A DNA stretch of 64,000 bases. Origin: Tretioscincus oriximinensis (taxonomy: Eukaryota; Chordata; Lepidosauria; Squamata; Gymnophthalmidae). Shown here one piece after another: positions 1 through 11,139 of the stretch (positions are counted from its first letter, which is position 1; the number at the start of each line of letters is the position of its first letter). Below the pieces are notes generated by a model. That model saw only the letters and a program-made list of their open reading frames with translations, did no database searches and had not been told where the DNA came from. The stretch is taken from positions 198,485 to 262,484 of the forward strand of contig JAJVDF010000237.1 of the NCBI GenBank assembly GCA_022410635.1, written 5' to 3'. Both the position numbers and the translations under genes were made by a program.

Positions 1-230
1 TCTTCTTCTTCTTCTTCTTCTTCTTCTTCTTCTTCTTCTTCTTCTTCTTCTTCTTCTTCTTTTTCTTTTTCTTTTTTCTTTTTCTTTTCTTTTTTCTTTT
101 TCTTTTTCTTTTTCTTTTTCTTCTTCTTCTTCTGGGTATAAGAACCCAGTTCTTCTTCTTCCTCTCCCTCTCCCTCCTCCTCCTCCTCCTTCTTTTTCTT
201 CTTCTTCTTCTTCTTGTGGATGCAGCCTGA
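1..230. repeat. TTC/TTTTC pyrimidine microsatellite with embedded SINE tail
   Basis: There are pure TTC triplets at 1-59, TTTTC/TTTTTC repeats to about 120, then TTC and TCC repeats to about 215. Near 134-155 the phrase GGTATAAGAACCCAGTTC matches the 3' end of the tRNA-SINE A seen elsewhere in the window. The array therefore looks like an expanded SINE tail cut by the window edge. Confidence 0.9.
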
Positions 231-830
231 ATTCCAGTCATATCTATAGAAGACTGCCAGGTGCTACAGAGGCTGCAGTCACACAAGAGGCTAAAAGGCA
301 GATTTACNACCTATTTAGGCTATAAGGAATCGCCCGTCCCTCTGCATGTATTGCGCGCAGGGAACTGTAAGACGCAGGGGAATGCCATCACATAATGTGC
401 AACCCAAACCTGCCTTCCATGTCATGTGTCTCCCATTCTGCTTTGTTGTGCATGAAGAGAAAGAAGTGNGTTTGAGGCCGGCTGTGCCATGAGAGCGAGA
501 AAAATTAGCATTTATAAGACCCGGAAGAATGCAGGTTTCTAGCAAGCGGGTCAATGACAACCCGCCATTACGCCTGCAGGAGCAGCCCAGGTGTCTCTCC
601 CATGCAGATATTAATCCTGCGTGTGCCGGCAGCCAAATGCAAGNGAGAAATCTCATGGGAAAGGCCTCTTGGTAATTCCTCCCCTTTCAGAGATGTGCCC
701 CCCCACACCACAATGCCTGGTGAAAATGAACCTCTTCATCNAGGCTTTTGACCTTCCAGGTAGGAGGGTGGCTGTTGCTTTAAATATAAGCGGCCTGGGA
801 TCTGTGGTGAAGGGCAGGATATATTGTAAA
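231..830. other. No recognised feature
   Basis: Single-copy-looking sequence with isolated ambiguous bases. Open frames here are short, lack splice context or protein resemblance, and I see no repeat signature. Confidence 0.6.
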
Positions 831-834
831 TTCC

Positions 835-1709
835 TGTAACGAGATCCGGCTTTCTCGCTAACCAATGACTGAGCGGTGACGTGAGGTAGCTTGCCCTGGG
901 GTCCGTATCACCTGCCACGAAATAATGCGCACACGGACGACGCTTCAGGACAACAGGAGATCTTAGGAGGTCCACGGGTAGATGGAAGCCTCCAGAAGGT
1001 TGAAAAGTCTCCACTTTTATTGATAACAGAATCAGAAGGCGTGTATGAAGATTATGACGGGGTAAAAAGGGCGGAGGATACCCAACGTGGGTCTGTGATG
1101 TCATACATGATGCGTTATGCCCCCTCCCAAGGGGGTGCAGCCTGGGTACAGTAGCCAATAGGGGAAGGGAAGTATGTGTGTGTGGTGTGCCTAATTACTG
1201 GAACTTAGCTACCATTGAGATCCCCTGTCAATCAAATCCTGACAGGAAGATGATTCATACCAAGGGTCCTGTCTCTGATGACCTTTGATTAGTATCAAAC
1301 AAAGAGGTGATACCAGTGTATACAGAAAAGGGGAAGAAGGTAAATAGTGACTTCCNTATGTGACAATAGGGTTATGCTTTAGGCACATTTGCCAAAGAGA
1401 TATTCCCATTGAGTGTCAAGTCTGCCTTGGAGAAAAGCAAACAGTTGACTTCTCAGTCATTAATGGGATTAAGGTGTCCTTTGTCAGACAGGACATTGAG
1501 TCAGGAGCTACCTTTCACAGGTGCCCCTAGGGAGAGGAAAAGAGATTAACAGAGTTCCTGAGGTTGAGCAAAAAGGTCAGCTTGACCAAGGAAAATTTTG
1601 AAAAATATTACCCAGAGGCCTCTCTTTGGTAGCTAGTTCCAGCTAGATATATGTGATATTAATAATATATTTTATTTCTAATATATGTCCCAGGGGGAGA
1701 ACCCCAACA
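835..1709 (-). mobile_element. Solo LTR (875 bp) with 4-bp target-site duplication
   Basis: Read on the minus strand, the element begins TGTTGGGGTTCTCC at 1709 and ends TCTCGTTACA at 835, so it has the TG...CA termini of a retroviral-type LTR. It is flanked by TTCC at 831-834 and TTCC at 1710-1713. A minus-strand AATAAA lies at 1016-1021, within the 3' third as expected for R/U5. There is no internal coding region on either side, so this is a solo LTR of an endogenous retrovirus-like element. The 4-bp duplication suits a gamma/ERV1-type integrase, but the family is not identified. Confidence 0.75.
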
Positions 1710-1749
1710 TTCCTGAAATGAATGGATGGATGGATGAGTGAATGAATGC

Positions 1750-2185
1750 ATAATTCAAGGTATTAACTCTAACCTTCAAAGCCTTACATAACTTGGGCCC
1801 CAAATATCTCAAGGAAGGCCTTCTCCCATATGAGCCTGCTCGTGCCCTAAGATCTGCAGGGGAGGCCCTCCTGACTGTACCACCGTCCTCAGTGGCAGAG
1901 AGGGTGGGAACCCGGAATAGGGCCTCCTCTGTGGCAGCCCCCAGGCTATGGAATAGTCTCCCCCTTGAGGTGCGTCAATCACCATCTCTGTGCACGTTCA
2001 GAAAACGCTTAAAGACGCACTTCTTTGGCCTGGCCTTTGGCTAGAAAACTACGGTCTCCTCCCCATTTTTAGAAAAGGCTGGTTTTGAGGTGTTAAAATG
2101 ATGGTTTTATTGTTAACCGCCCTGAGACCTACGGGCATAGGGCGGTATAAAAATGTAAATAAATAAATAAAATAAATAGGCAAGT
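1750..2185 (+). mobile_element. L2-like LINE, 3' end fragment
   Basis: The fragment encodes a decayed version of the L2-clade ORF2 C terminus (NLGPKYLKEGLLPYEP, then VAAPRLWNSLPLEVRQSP and FRKRLKTHFFGLAFG). A 3' UTR follows with CCGCCCTGAGACC and a GGGCGGTATAAAAATG hairpin-like end, then an AAATA-rich tail. 5' truncation and an A-rich repeat tail are typical of LINE insertions. Confidence 0.85.
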
Positions 2186-2354
2186 AAAATGAAAGGCTTC
2201 TTCAAGGGATGTCTTGCTGTCCACATGAGAGAGGCAGTGGCACGAGGAATGTATGGTGAATTTAGCTGTCGCTGCCATCTGGTGCTCACTTCTGGGTATT
2301 TCACCAGTGCAAAAATGGTCATGCTTTTCAGTAACTGTACCTTTGGACATCCAA

Positions 2355-2692
2355 GCTTTTGTAAAATGCCCTTGTCATCATGAAAAAAAGNAAAAAAAAG
2401 ATGTAGAAAAGCAGGCAGAAACGCAACCAAGATCCATAAAACAGGAAACAGGAAGTCTGTCAGGGAGTGCAGAAACAGGAAGTTGGTGGCTTGTTATTGT
2501 TTTCGTCTGGAAACCCGTCTCTGTTCAAGGAAAGGGAGGCTATTTGATGAACAAAGTTTATGGTCATAAAAACTGGCATAATTTGCTACCAATGGCGCAG
2601 GGGTCCAATCAGGTCAAAGCTATCATCCTATTTTCCTAGCAAAATGGGTATATCAACAGAGGCTTGCAACTATCGTCGCTTGTAAAATGCCC

Positions 2693-2743
<51 letters not shown>

Positions 2744-3655
2744 TACTTATACCCCGCCCTATACCCGAAGGTCTCAGGGCGGCAAAACTAGTAAAACATC
2801 ACCACAAAAATTAAAAAAGTATAAAACAATATTAAAAGTAGGGATAGAGATGGCATTTCTTCAGCCAAAGGCCAGGCAAAAGAGGTGCGTCATCATGAAA
2901 AAAGAAAAAAAAGGCGTAGAAAAGCAGGCAGAAATGCAACCAAGATCCATAAAACAGGAAACAGGAGTGCAGAAACAGGAAGCTGGCGGCTTGTTATTGT
3001 TCACGTCTGGAAACCTATCTCTGTTCAAGGAAAGGGAGGCTATTTGATGAACAAAGTTTATGGTCATAAAAACTGGCATAATTTGCTCCCAGTGGCCCAG
3101 GGGTCCAATCAGGTCAAAGCTATCATCCTATTTTCCTAGCAAAATGGGCATATCAACAGAGGCTTGCAACTATCGTCGCTTGTAAAATGCCCTTATTTAT
3201 TTATTTATTTATACTTATACCCCGCCCTATACCCGAAGGTCTCAGGGCGNCAAAACCAGTAAAACATCACTACAAAAATTTAAAAAAGTATAAAACAATA
3301 TTAAAAGTAGGGATAGAGATGGCATTTCTTCAGCCAAAGGCCAGGCAAAAGAGGTGCGTCATCATGAAAAAAGAAAAAAAAAGGTGTAGAAAAGCAGGCA
3401 GAAATGCAACCAAGATCCATAAAACAGGAAACAGGAGTGCAGAAACAGGAAGCTGGCGGCTTGTCATTGTTCACGTCTGGAAACCCATCTCTGTTCAAGG
3501 AAAGGGAGGCTATTTGATGAACAAAGTTTATGGTCATAAAAACTGGCATAATTTGCTACCAATGGCCCAGGGGTCCAATCAGGTCAAAGCTATCATCCTA
3601 TTTTCCTAGCAAAATGGGTATATCAACAGAGACTTGCAACTCTCGTCGCTTCTAC
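2355..3655 (+). repeat. Three-copy tandem repeat of an unclassified element
   Basis: Unit 1 is about 2355-2688, unit 2 about 2683-3183 and unit 3 about 3178-3655. Each carries the same core (GTAGAAAAGCAGGCAGAAA, then ATAAAACAGGAAAC, then ACAAAGTTTATGGTCATAAA, then TGCAACTATCGTCGCTT). Units 2 and 3 share an extra ~190 bp after GTAAAATGCCC: an ATTT repeat plus a minus-strand L2-like 3' end. Unit 1 lacks it. A diverged single copy lies at 18155-18335. Confidence 0.88.
2690..2885 (-). mobile_element. L2-like 3' tail fragment inside tandem unit 2
   Basis: An (ATTT)n tract at 2695-2745 is followed by CCCGCCCTATACCCGAAGG and the reverse complement of the L2 C-terminal coding end (CAGCCAAAGGCCAGGCAAAAG). 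The same piece recurs in unit 3 at about 3196-3360 with a shorter ATTT tract. Confidence 0.8.
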
Positions 3656-3659
3656 GCCC

Positions 3660-4707
3660 CCGGCTCCCCTCCCGCTGTTCCGACGGCCGCCGAGAAGCTC
3701 CGGTATCCGCTTTCTAGCTCATAAAACCTTTCAGGCCAATTTGAGCCAGCTCCCAATTTCAATAACTCTCTGTGTCTTTGCCCCACAAATGTGATTTGGG
3801 CAGTAGGGGAGGGAGGAGGAAGTCAGAAAATTGTTTACTCTGGAAGNGAAAGCCTCATTGATTCAGGCTCGGAGGCAATTATGAAAAACACACTTTGCTC
3901 TCCTTCTCCCCTGCACCTATCAAACAGAAACAGCAAGAGGCAGAGCCATTAATCAGACAAGCGGCTGGAAATAGCAGCGAATTCAGATCAGCCAGGCTCC
4001 CCGAAGCCGATTCCCTCCCTCCCTTCCGTTCCCCCACCCCCGGTTAGGTTTAAATATATAATTAGGTCTTTGTTGTTATTAGCACCACAAAGATGAAAGA
4101 AGAAGGCCTCCTGTGCCCACTTCTGTGCGGTTCCTGGGACCGTTTGAGGACACCTCGGAAGACATTCTGAAGGTTTGATCAGTACCAGCAGGCCTAGGAA
4201 AGGCCAGTTGGGTTCTGGTGTCAGGGGGGTTGTTCCAGTTGCTAAAACAGGACAGACTTTCAATTCTACCATTTGTCTAAGAACAAGGGTGCCCAGTCTC
4301 TGGGAGCATCCGCACGAGCTGCTTTTGCTAGTGGAATTAGCCTGTTGCGTTAAGGTAATGCAACGGGCTGTAGCCGTTCCTCAGTCCTTATTCCCATAGG
4401 TGCCTCTGTAACGAAACCGAGCGGGCGTTAAGACTCTGTCTGTAATGTTGTATATTTATTTCTTCNATATAGCTTTGGTAACACAGTCCCCCCTTATTAA
4501 TATTGGTAGATGGTCTTTTCTTTTGAACAAGGCACTTGGATTTTATTAGTTTGCTTCTTTGTAGATAGGATAGGAAAGACGGGATAAATAAAATGAACAG
4601 ATAGGGTTTATTCCTCAGGTAGGCTGCCACCCCTTCCCTCAGGAAGAAATTAATATTAAGGAGTGAAAATCAAACCAGAATGAGCCCCTTTGCTTTGTAT
4701 AACCAAA
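3660..4707. other. No recognised feature
   Basis: Mixed-composition sequence, with a G/C-richer start near 3650-3710. I see no convincing coding exon, repeat boundary or RNA gene. Confidence 0.55.
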
Positions 4708-4709
4708 TA

Positions 4710-4969
4710 CAGTGGTACCTCGGTTCTCGAACGCCTTGAATGTCAACCAAATCGGTGTTCGACCGGCAGATTCCAGAAACTTTTGTCCTGGAATCCGAAC
4801 ACCGATTTGGAACTCGAACATCCTTTGGCGTTTTTTCGGCCAGGCGCGCCTTGCGGACGTCATCAGTGTGCGTTTTTTCGGCCAGGCGCGCCTTGCTTCG
4901 GTTCTCGAACAAATTGGTTCTCGACCGTCCTCCCGGAACGAATTGTGTTCGAGAACCGAGGTACCACTG
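4710..4969. mobile_element. Palindromic TA-flanked MITE (Tigger/pogo-like)
   Basis: Terminal inverted repeats CAGTGGTACCTCGGTTCTCG and its complement (CGAGAACCGAGGTACCACTG) bound 260 bp and are flanked by TA at 4708-4709 and 4970-4971. The CAGTGGTACCTCGG terminus and TA target are characteristic of Tc1/mariner-superfamily Tigger-type elements. The interior holds a ~27-bp direct repeat (GCGTTTTTTCGGCCAGGCGC and following) at about 4828-4855 and 4870-4896. There is no transposase. Confidence 0.85.
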
Positions 4970-5108
4970 TAATAAAGTCTTCTCTGTTTTAAACCATCAA
5001 AACAAAAGCTTTATTATAACAAAGTAACAGGCAACTGAAACATAAAGAAACCAAAGATACACTTTAGCCACCCTGGGTAGGGAAAAGGTCCTGAGCCTTT
5101 AATGCCTC

Positions 5109-5713
5109 TGGCTAAGCTTCCCTCTTGCTTGCCCACATTCAAAGTCCCTCAGCTTTCCCTTCCTATCCCCACTCCCCCAGCTGCTATTTTTCCCTCTTTG
5201 GTATCTCTTGTTTTCACACTACAGCAGAGAACCACTTTTATTTCAGTTGTTTGGCCACAAGCTCAAACAATCTCAAAGACAAATCAACACACAATGCAGC
5301 CATCAATACTACTCCTCCTTCTTTCTCAACAAATCAACCAACAACCAACTTCTCCCACTCGCACCTCCCCTTTTTATATCCCAAGCCCCGCCCCTAAGAG
5401 GTGTTAGGCTTGGAAAATTTAAAGGAGCCTCGCTCTAATTAAGTCATTTCATTACAGCCCTGCGAAAAAATCCAAACAAGGAGGAGAGAACAAGATACAG
5501 GAACAAACAACCAAACCTCTCCTCTACCAAGCCAAATGACACAAAACAAAGCAGAATCAGTAGTATAAAAGTGTATATATAAAGATGAACAGTGGTTTTT
5601 TTGCCACTGTTCATCTTTATAGATACACTTTTATACTACTGATTNTGCTTTGTTTTGTGTCATTTGGCTTGGTAGAGGAGAGGTTTGGTTGTTTGTTCCT
5701 GTATTTCATTACA
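5109..5713 (-). mobile_element. Solo LTR with nested hairpin insertion, TSD GCCTC
   Basis: On the minus strand the element runs from TGTAATGAAAT at 5713 to GAAGCTTAGCCA at 5109. It is flanked by GCCTC at 5104-5108 and 5714-5718. The minus strand has a GC box (GGGGCGGGGC) near 5386-5395, a TATA-like GGGATATAAAAAGG near 5368-5381 and AATAAA at 5237-5242, in the U3-R order expected of an LTR. Positions 5461-5703 are a later insertion bracketed by a 14-bp direct repeat (ATTTCATTACAGCC at 5447-5460 and 5704-5717), so the LTR proper is about 360 bp. Confidence 0.72.
5496..5703. repeat. Long near-perfect inverted repeat, 100-bp arms
   Basis: Arms 5496-5595 and 5604-5703 pair across an 8-base loop (TTTTTTTG). 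I find one clear mismatch plus one ambiguous base. The arms start TACAGGAACAAACAACC and meet at CAGTGG/CCACTG. Confidence 0.93.
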
Positions 5714-5797
5714 GCCTCCACACACACACTCCCACCAGAGTTGGGAGCAGCATAAGAATCTCATGCTGACTTCGAGATCGTGTACCCCAGGAGTTTA

Positions 5798-6102
5798 GAG
5801 AAGAAGAAGAACTGGGTCCTTACACCCTGTTTTTCTCACGTTTCAAAGGGACTCAAAGCGGCTTACAAGGGCATTTTTGCCCGAAGGCTCACATTCTATC
5901 TTCCCCACCAGGCAATGGTGGTTCCCATGTATCTACTTGCAGTCAGTTGCAATTTCTTGCAATTCATGCTTTCGAATAGCTGGGTTGGCTAGAGCTACAG
6001 GCTAGTGGAAGGTGCTTAACCCTCCCCATGTCCCACACAGGGCTTCGAAACCCCATCTCCCAGACGAGAAACGAATTCCTAAGCGACTGAGCTATCTGCT
6101 CA
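5798..6102 (-). mobile_element. tRNA-derived SINE A, near full length
   Basis: Read on the minus strand, a tRNA-like head has an A box region TAGCTCAGTCGCTTAGG and a B box-like GGGTTTCGAAGCCC near 6040-6102. A body with GCAACTGACTGCAAGTAGAT follows, then an end AAGCCGCTTTGAGTCCC, a TATAAG-type motif and a GAAGAAGAAG tail at 5798. It resembles the Sauria/Squam-type SINEs of squamates, though the family name is not confirmed. Confidence 0.85.
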
Positions 6103-6129
6103 AAATTTTCAGGCCCCCTCATGATATTT

Positions 6130-6545
6130 CTCTTCTGGGAGCTCCCTTCCTTGCCCCTCTCATCCTTCTTTAACTTGCTGCTTCTTTGTTTCCTTCTTTC
6201 TTTCCATTTTCCTTCCTTCTTCCTTTCCTTTTTTATTTTTCCTTCTTCATCTTCCTTCCCGCCTTCCTTCCTTTCCATCTTTCATCCATTCCTTCTTTTG
6301 TTCTTCCTTTCCTTACTTCCTTTCTCTCCCAGTACTGGTCGCAGTCCGGAATGCTGGGGTAATCCACTTCCCACATCTTTCCAATAAACTGTCCATTTAC
6401 CACATTCCTCTATTTTCTTTCTTTCAGGCAGTTCCTAACCCAGGAGTCTGGTCTCTGGAGGCTGCCCAAGTTCCAAGCTCCGTCATCGGTCATTATATCT
6501 CGGCATGTTGGACTTTCCCAGAAGCAGGGGTTGTGGGAGACTGTC
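6130..6545 (+). repeat. Pyrimidine-tract interspersed repeat (unclassified family R)
   Basis: A CTTCC-rich tract (6150-6330) is followed by AGGAGTCTGGTCTCTGGAGG and CCGTCATCGGTCATTATA. The same order of parts occurs at 57240-57500 (+) and in reverse at 48105-48430. A tractless relative lies at 15240-15560. Confidence 0.6.
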
Positions 6546-7300
6546 GGGGGGGCTGTAGCAGACAATGGAGTTGGGGGGAGGGGGGCACATGAAGAGCACA
6601 CATAAAAATTTTGTAGTGTCATTTCCAAGGGGTNGGACNGGAAATGACATCACTCTAAAGATGTCTCCCGCTGCCCTGAAGGCCCTCTTTCTTCCCAGAA
6701 GCCCCAGGCTGCTTCACCTTCTCTGGGCCCTGCTGCTGGGTGGACTCGTGGCCACCACTGCCTGGCCCTCCTGCCGCTGGGAAAGCCGAGGATGGGGGGG
6801 TGGGTCAGGGTTTATTTTGGACTTTATCTTGCAACAAAATAAAGTCCAGTTTTTTTAAAAAAATAATAAAAATAACAGCCAGGGCCTGGTTGGCCCTATG
6901 GTTCCATTGCTTGTGCCCACGTGCCTTTTATTACTTATGATTCCGGATTAAAGCAATTGCTATTCCGTCCACTGCACAGACCTGCGGTATTCCACATTGT
7001 TGCCTGCAAGGTCCTCAACTGGAGAACTGTCACACAAACGTTTGAGAACTTCTGCTCGCTTGCACATGGCTCCCAGCCTCCTCTGCAAGCAGCATCACCT
7101 GATTGGTCGATTTTTCCCTCCCCTGTACGGAATCCTGCTTGATTTCTCAATGCGTGTGTAGAATCCCACAAAGCATAGTGAGGACAGGCAGGCCCATATT
7201 TTGCCCATGGCTGTAATTTATTCATTTGTTTATTTTAATTGTTTGTTTCCTTATTTATTTGTTTGTTTGTTTTACTCCCCCTCTTCCCTCAGCTACCTTG
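6546..7300. other. No recognised feature
   Basis: Starts G-rich, then ordinary composition. Apart from an A-rich spot near 6855-6880, I see no gene, repeat boundary or RNA. Confidence 0.55.
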
Positions 7301-7305
7301 TGTTT

Positions 7306-7335
7306 TATAATAACAATAACAATAACAATAATAAC

Positions 7336-7394
<59 letters not shown>
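7306..7394. repeat. (AAT)n microsatellite
   Basis: Interrupted AATAAC repeats pass into about 20 uninterrupted AAT triplets. The open frames across it are artefacts of the triplet array. Confidence 0.97.
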
Positions 7395-7396
<2 letters not shown>

Positions 7397-7399
7397 CTT

Positions 7400-7942
7400 C
7401 TTACTACTATATTTTGCCTGGAAGGACCACTAAGAATTGAGATATCTTGAGAATTGAGCCCTTTTTTTCTATTCAGCAAATACTTTCAATCCGGAGCCTT
7501 CTTTTTCTTGAGAAAAGCTGCTTTTGAAAATGCTTCCCCTCCTATTCGTAGAAGAAAATATATCTATAATAGATTTGAGCAGCGATCTACCCCCTTCCCT
7601 TGGGATTTCCTTTGAACAATGTCTATGGATACTGAATCGCAGCATGCTGGAAATAGGAAATAACAAAAAAGCTGTGAATGAATGAACGCACAAGCTGTGG
7701 CTTGCATATTTTGTGAACATCTTGGACAGAAGCAAGGAAGCTAATACTTTAAGTGCTACAAATGTATTTATGATGCACAGTCGGCCAAGTGGAAACAGAC
7801 ACATGTAATAAATAGATTGGAAATCTCAACTCTTATCTCAGGGGGGCACCAACCCTATCAGAATAAGGTGTAATGGATTTATCTTCCTTTCTCGTGACTG
7901 CAATCGCATCCGAACGTGCGGCCCACCTTGACGGATGCGTGA
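7400..7942. other. No recognised feature
   Basis: Unremarkable sequence with no coding or repeat signature visible. Confidence 0.55.
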
Positions 7943-8110
7943 GTGCACGAATGGCTCAGTCGCTAAGAGCCGGTTTTTCGATTGAGAGATCCGGTTTCAA
8001 GGCCCTGTGTCGGATATGGAGGGGGTGAGCCACTCTTAAGGTGAGAAAGGCAGTTCTCATCTTCCTCTCCCACTCTCTCCTCCTCCTTCTTCTCTGCTTA
8101 GCAGAAATGT
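7943..8110 (+). mobile_element. tRNA-SINE A, internally deleted
   Basis: The head ATGGCTCAGTCGCTAAGAG and a B box-like GGTTTCAAGGCCC are clear. The body is shortened and jumps to GGTGAGAAAGGCAGTTCTCA near 8040. Confidence 0.7.
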
Positions 8111-8215
8111 GATGAATTGATTCGTTCACTTTGTGATTTTCAGTGAACAGGGGGTTGTTCGCACACACGAACCAAAATACCCTGGTTTTTTGTAAATCCT
8201 GTTTGAATTGAACNG

Positions 8216-8360
8216 CAGAGGAAGAAGAAGAATTGGGTTTTTATACCCCATTTTCCTCAGCCAAAGGGACTCAAAGTGGCTTACAAGCTATTTTTCGCCA
8301 CAAAGCTTACAATCTTCCCCATCACATTGAGATGATGATACCTACTCATCTCCCTGCAAT
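8216..8360 (-). mobile_element. tRNA-SINE A, 3' half
   Basis: Minus-strand 3' end: GAAGAAGAAG tail at 8219, then TTTATACCCCATTTTCCTCA and AAAGGGACTCAAAGTGGC, reading back to the body near 8350. Confidence 0.75.
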
Positions 8361-8965
8361 TGTTTACTTTCAAACAGCTATGATTAGACCCAGCATGATT
8401 TTTCAGGATGCTCAAAAAATAAGCCCTACTCCAAAAATAAGCCCTAGTTACACTTAAGTCAATTTAAGTCGTATGGGCAGCTTATACAAATCAAAACAAA
8501 AAGAGAGGGGAGAATAAGAATGATAAAATAGTGGAAGGAAACATAGACAGAAGGAAAGAAGAACTGGGTGGNGCAAAGCAGGGGAAGAGAGAAAAGAAGA
8601 AAAGGAAGGAAGGGAGGAAGGAAGGAAAAAATGATAAAGGTTTTGTTTTGTGAAGAATAGATGTAGATTGGGGTTCATAGAACAATAAGACATCCCTTGA
8701 AAATAAGCCCCAATGCATCTTTTGGAGCAAGAATTAATATATGATCCTGACTTACTTTCGAGGAATCACAGAAGGTTGGCTGAAGCTAAGGCCAGTAGAA
8801 AGTAGTCACCCCCCTCTATGGCAGACACATGGGCCTTGACTAACAGACCTCTCTGTTGAAAGGCCTGTTCTTCACCTTTGTGACACCATTTTCAGTAGCA
8901 AAGAGAGTACCTGGGACAGGTCCTTCCTGGGGATGGCCCCCGGACCACCTGGTAGTGTTCCACTA
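8361..8965. other. Unique sequence with purine-rich tract
   Basis: 8500-8640 is GA-rich (GGAAGGAAGG runs). 8400-8460 and 8690-8720 share AATAAGCCC phrases in opposite orientation, perhaps the ends of a small inverted element. No coding sequence. Confidence 0.5.
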
Positions 8966-8974
8966 TCGAAGGAG

Positions 8975-9355
<381 letters not shown>

Positions 9356-9479
9356 CCCAACTATAACCTTTTTTATTCTCTTCACACCGGACACCATGAG
9401 AAGCAGGAGTGAGTGGGAGAACACAGAACTATGACTAGATGGCTAATCTATAAAGTGGAAAGAAAAGAAAATATTTTCT

Positions 9480-9880
9480 TTCTCCCACAGCACCAGGACT
9501 AGGGGACATTCCTTGAAACTTGTGGGCAGAAGAGTTAGGATGGACAAAGNAAAGAATTTTTCTTTTCACCCAGAGGGTCGTTGGTCACTGGAATTTACTT
9601 CCAGAAGAGGTGGTGGTAGGTAGCAGCCTAGTAGCTGGTCTAGCAGTAGCTACTAGGATGGATCTTTTGACATTGACACTGCCTCTGGGATGGAGCAATA
9701 GGCAGGATTCATGACACATCATTTACAGGAAGTCGAGGACAGGGTAAGATTTTGCCACCTTCTGTTCAGACTGCCCAGGTATAATTGGTGGGCCACTGGG
9801 TGAGACAGAATGGTGGGTTAGATGGGTTCTGGCCATATTCAGCAGGGCTCCTCCTATTCTTACAACTAGCCCAGAAATGT
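9480..9880 (+). mobile_element. CR1-like LINE 3' fragment
   Basis: The fragment carries the phrases ACTAGGGGACATTCCTTGAA, TTTTCACCCAGAGGGTCGTT, GGAATTTACTTCCAGAAGAG and ATGGAGCAATAGGCAGGATT in the order seen in the other CR1 copies. It encodes decayed CR1 ORF2 C-terminal text (FTQRVVGHWNLLPEEVV). Confidence 0.85.
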
Positions 9881-10038
9881 CCAATGGGTGACACACTACA
9901 GATGTTCCTGAACCACAACTCCCAACATTCCATTTGGTTTAGCAGAATGGACATAACAGTGCTGAGATTGGAATGGAATGTTGGGAGTTGTGGTTCAGGA
10001 ACATCTGTGGTATCACCCATTGGCCATCATAGGACTAG
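9867..10038. repeat. Foldback element with ~65-bp arms
   Basis: The left arm (CAGATGTTCCTGAACCACAA and flanks) and right arm (TTGTGGTTCAGGAACATCTG and flanks) are complementary from ACTAGCCCA...CCAATGGGTGA inward. A single arm-like relative lies at 60500-60625. Confidence 0.8.
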
Positions 10039-10201
10039 CCCAAGATCACCCCGTTGGATTCATGAAGGTGTGCAGAATTGAACTGGAAGGCTATGAGATA
10101 AGAGTCCTATACTCTAATCGAAGATCACCCTGGCTCTCAATTAGACTGTCACGATCCCAGATTACAGGACCCTTGGTGTAGGTCTGATCCAACATACCAC
10201 T

Positions 10202-10428
10202 GAGCCAGTTTGGTGTAGTGGTTAGTGTTGAACTTTTATCTGGTAGTCTCCCGGTTCAATTCCACACTTCTCCATGAAGGCCAGCTGGGTGAACTCTNTC
10301 AGCCCCACCTATTTCACAAGGTGTCTATTGTGGAGAAAGCAACAAAAGATGTGCGACCCCTATGGTGGCCGCCCTGAGACATTTGGGTATTGGGCAGGAT
10401 ACAAGTACAAATAAATAATAAATAATAG
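10202..10428 (+). mobile_element. tRNA-derived SINE B, full length
   Basis: The head GAGCCAGTTTGGTGTAGTGG has a B box-like CCGGTTCAATTCC. The body has CCAGCTGGGTGAAC and CACCTATTTCACAAGGTGTC. The end GCCCTGAGACATTTGGGTAT followed by AAATAAATAA resembles the L2-like 3' end, suggesting L2-dependent mobilisation. Confidence 0.87.
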
Positions 10429-11139
10429 TATTAGTCCCATGAAGACGATGGGGAAGACAGGACTCCTTATTCTGGAATACCAAGTAAGTACAAAACACCA
10501 AAACCAAAACCCTGGCTAAAGAGATTCTGCTTCAGGTTTTCTGCAAATATTTTTTTTCTTTTAATCTTCGGCGTTTCCACAGTACCAACAAGGCAATGAG
10601 GTGGTGCAATGCTACCCACCACTGTTGTTGCACACGTGCGCGTGCATACCAAGTCAGTGCAAAGCCCTTCGCATTATGCAAATCCCTCTTCCCCAGAGTT
10701 CTGTTCATGAATAGTGCCCTGAACTCTAATATCATTTTATGGCCCTGCCAGCCAGGCCCTTAAAGCAAAGGCGCTGGGATTACGCCATGCAGAAGATTAT
10801 TTTTCATTCATAGGGAGCGAGTTCATAATGATTGCAGGTGCCTGAAGCTCTGGATCGGGTGATCTGTCATTCAGTCGTCTATAAATCATGTGAATCTGTG
10901 CTCGGGGAAGTACACAGAGCACAAGGACGGTAGCCGCATCTGTAGCTTCCCTGACGATGAAATGCATCGTCAGTCACAGGGATGTCACCCGGCGCCTTTC
11001 TTAAACATGGACCAGGGCAAATTGGGGCGGAAAAGTTTGTAGATGCTAAAGCAAAGCTGTTTGCTAAGTACAGTTTGAAAAATGAGGGCCTTTTTGCATG
11101 TATCTTTGCACGAGAACCAGTCTGGAGGTGAGAATATCA
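10429..11139. other. No recognised feature
   Basis: Unremarkable sequence downstream of FAM20C; no coding or repeat signature seen. Confidence 0.55.

Noticed and set aside
2355..3655. CRISPR-like array
   Set aside because: Only three units of 330-500 bp with retroelement parts in a vertebrate genome; no short regular repeats or spacers.
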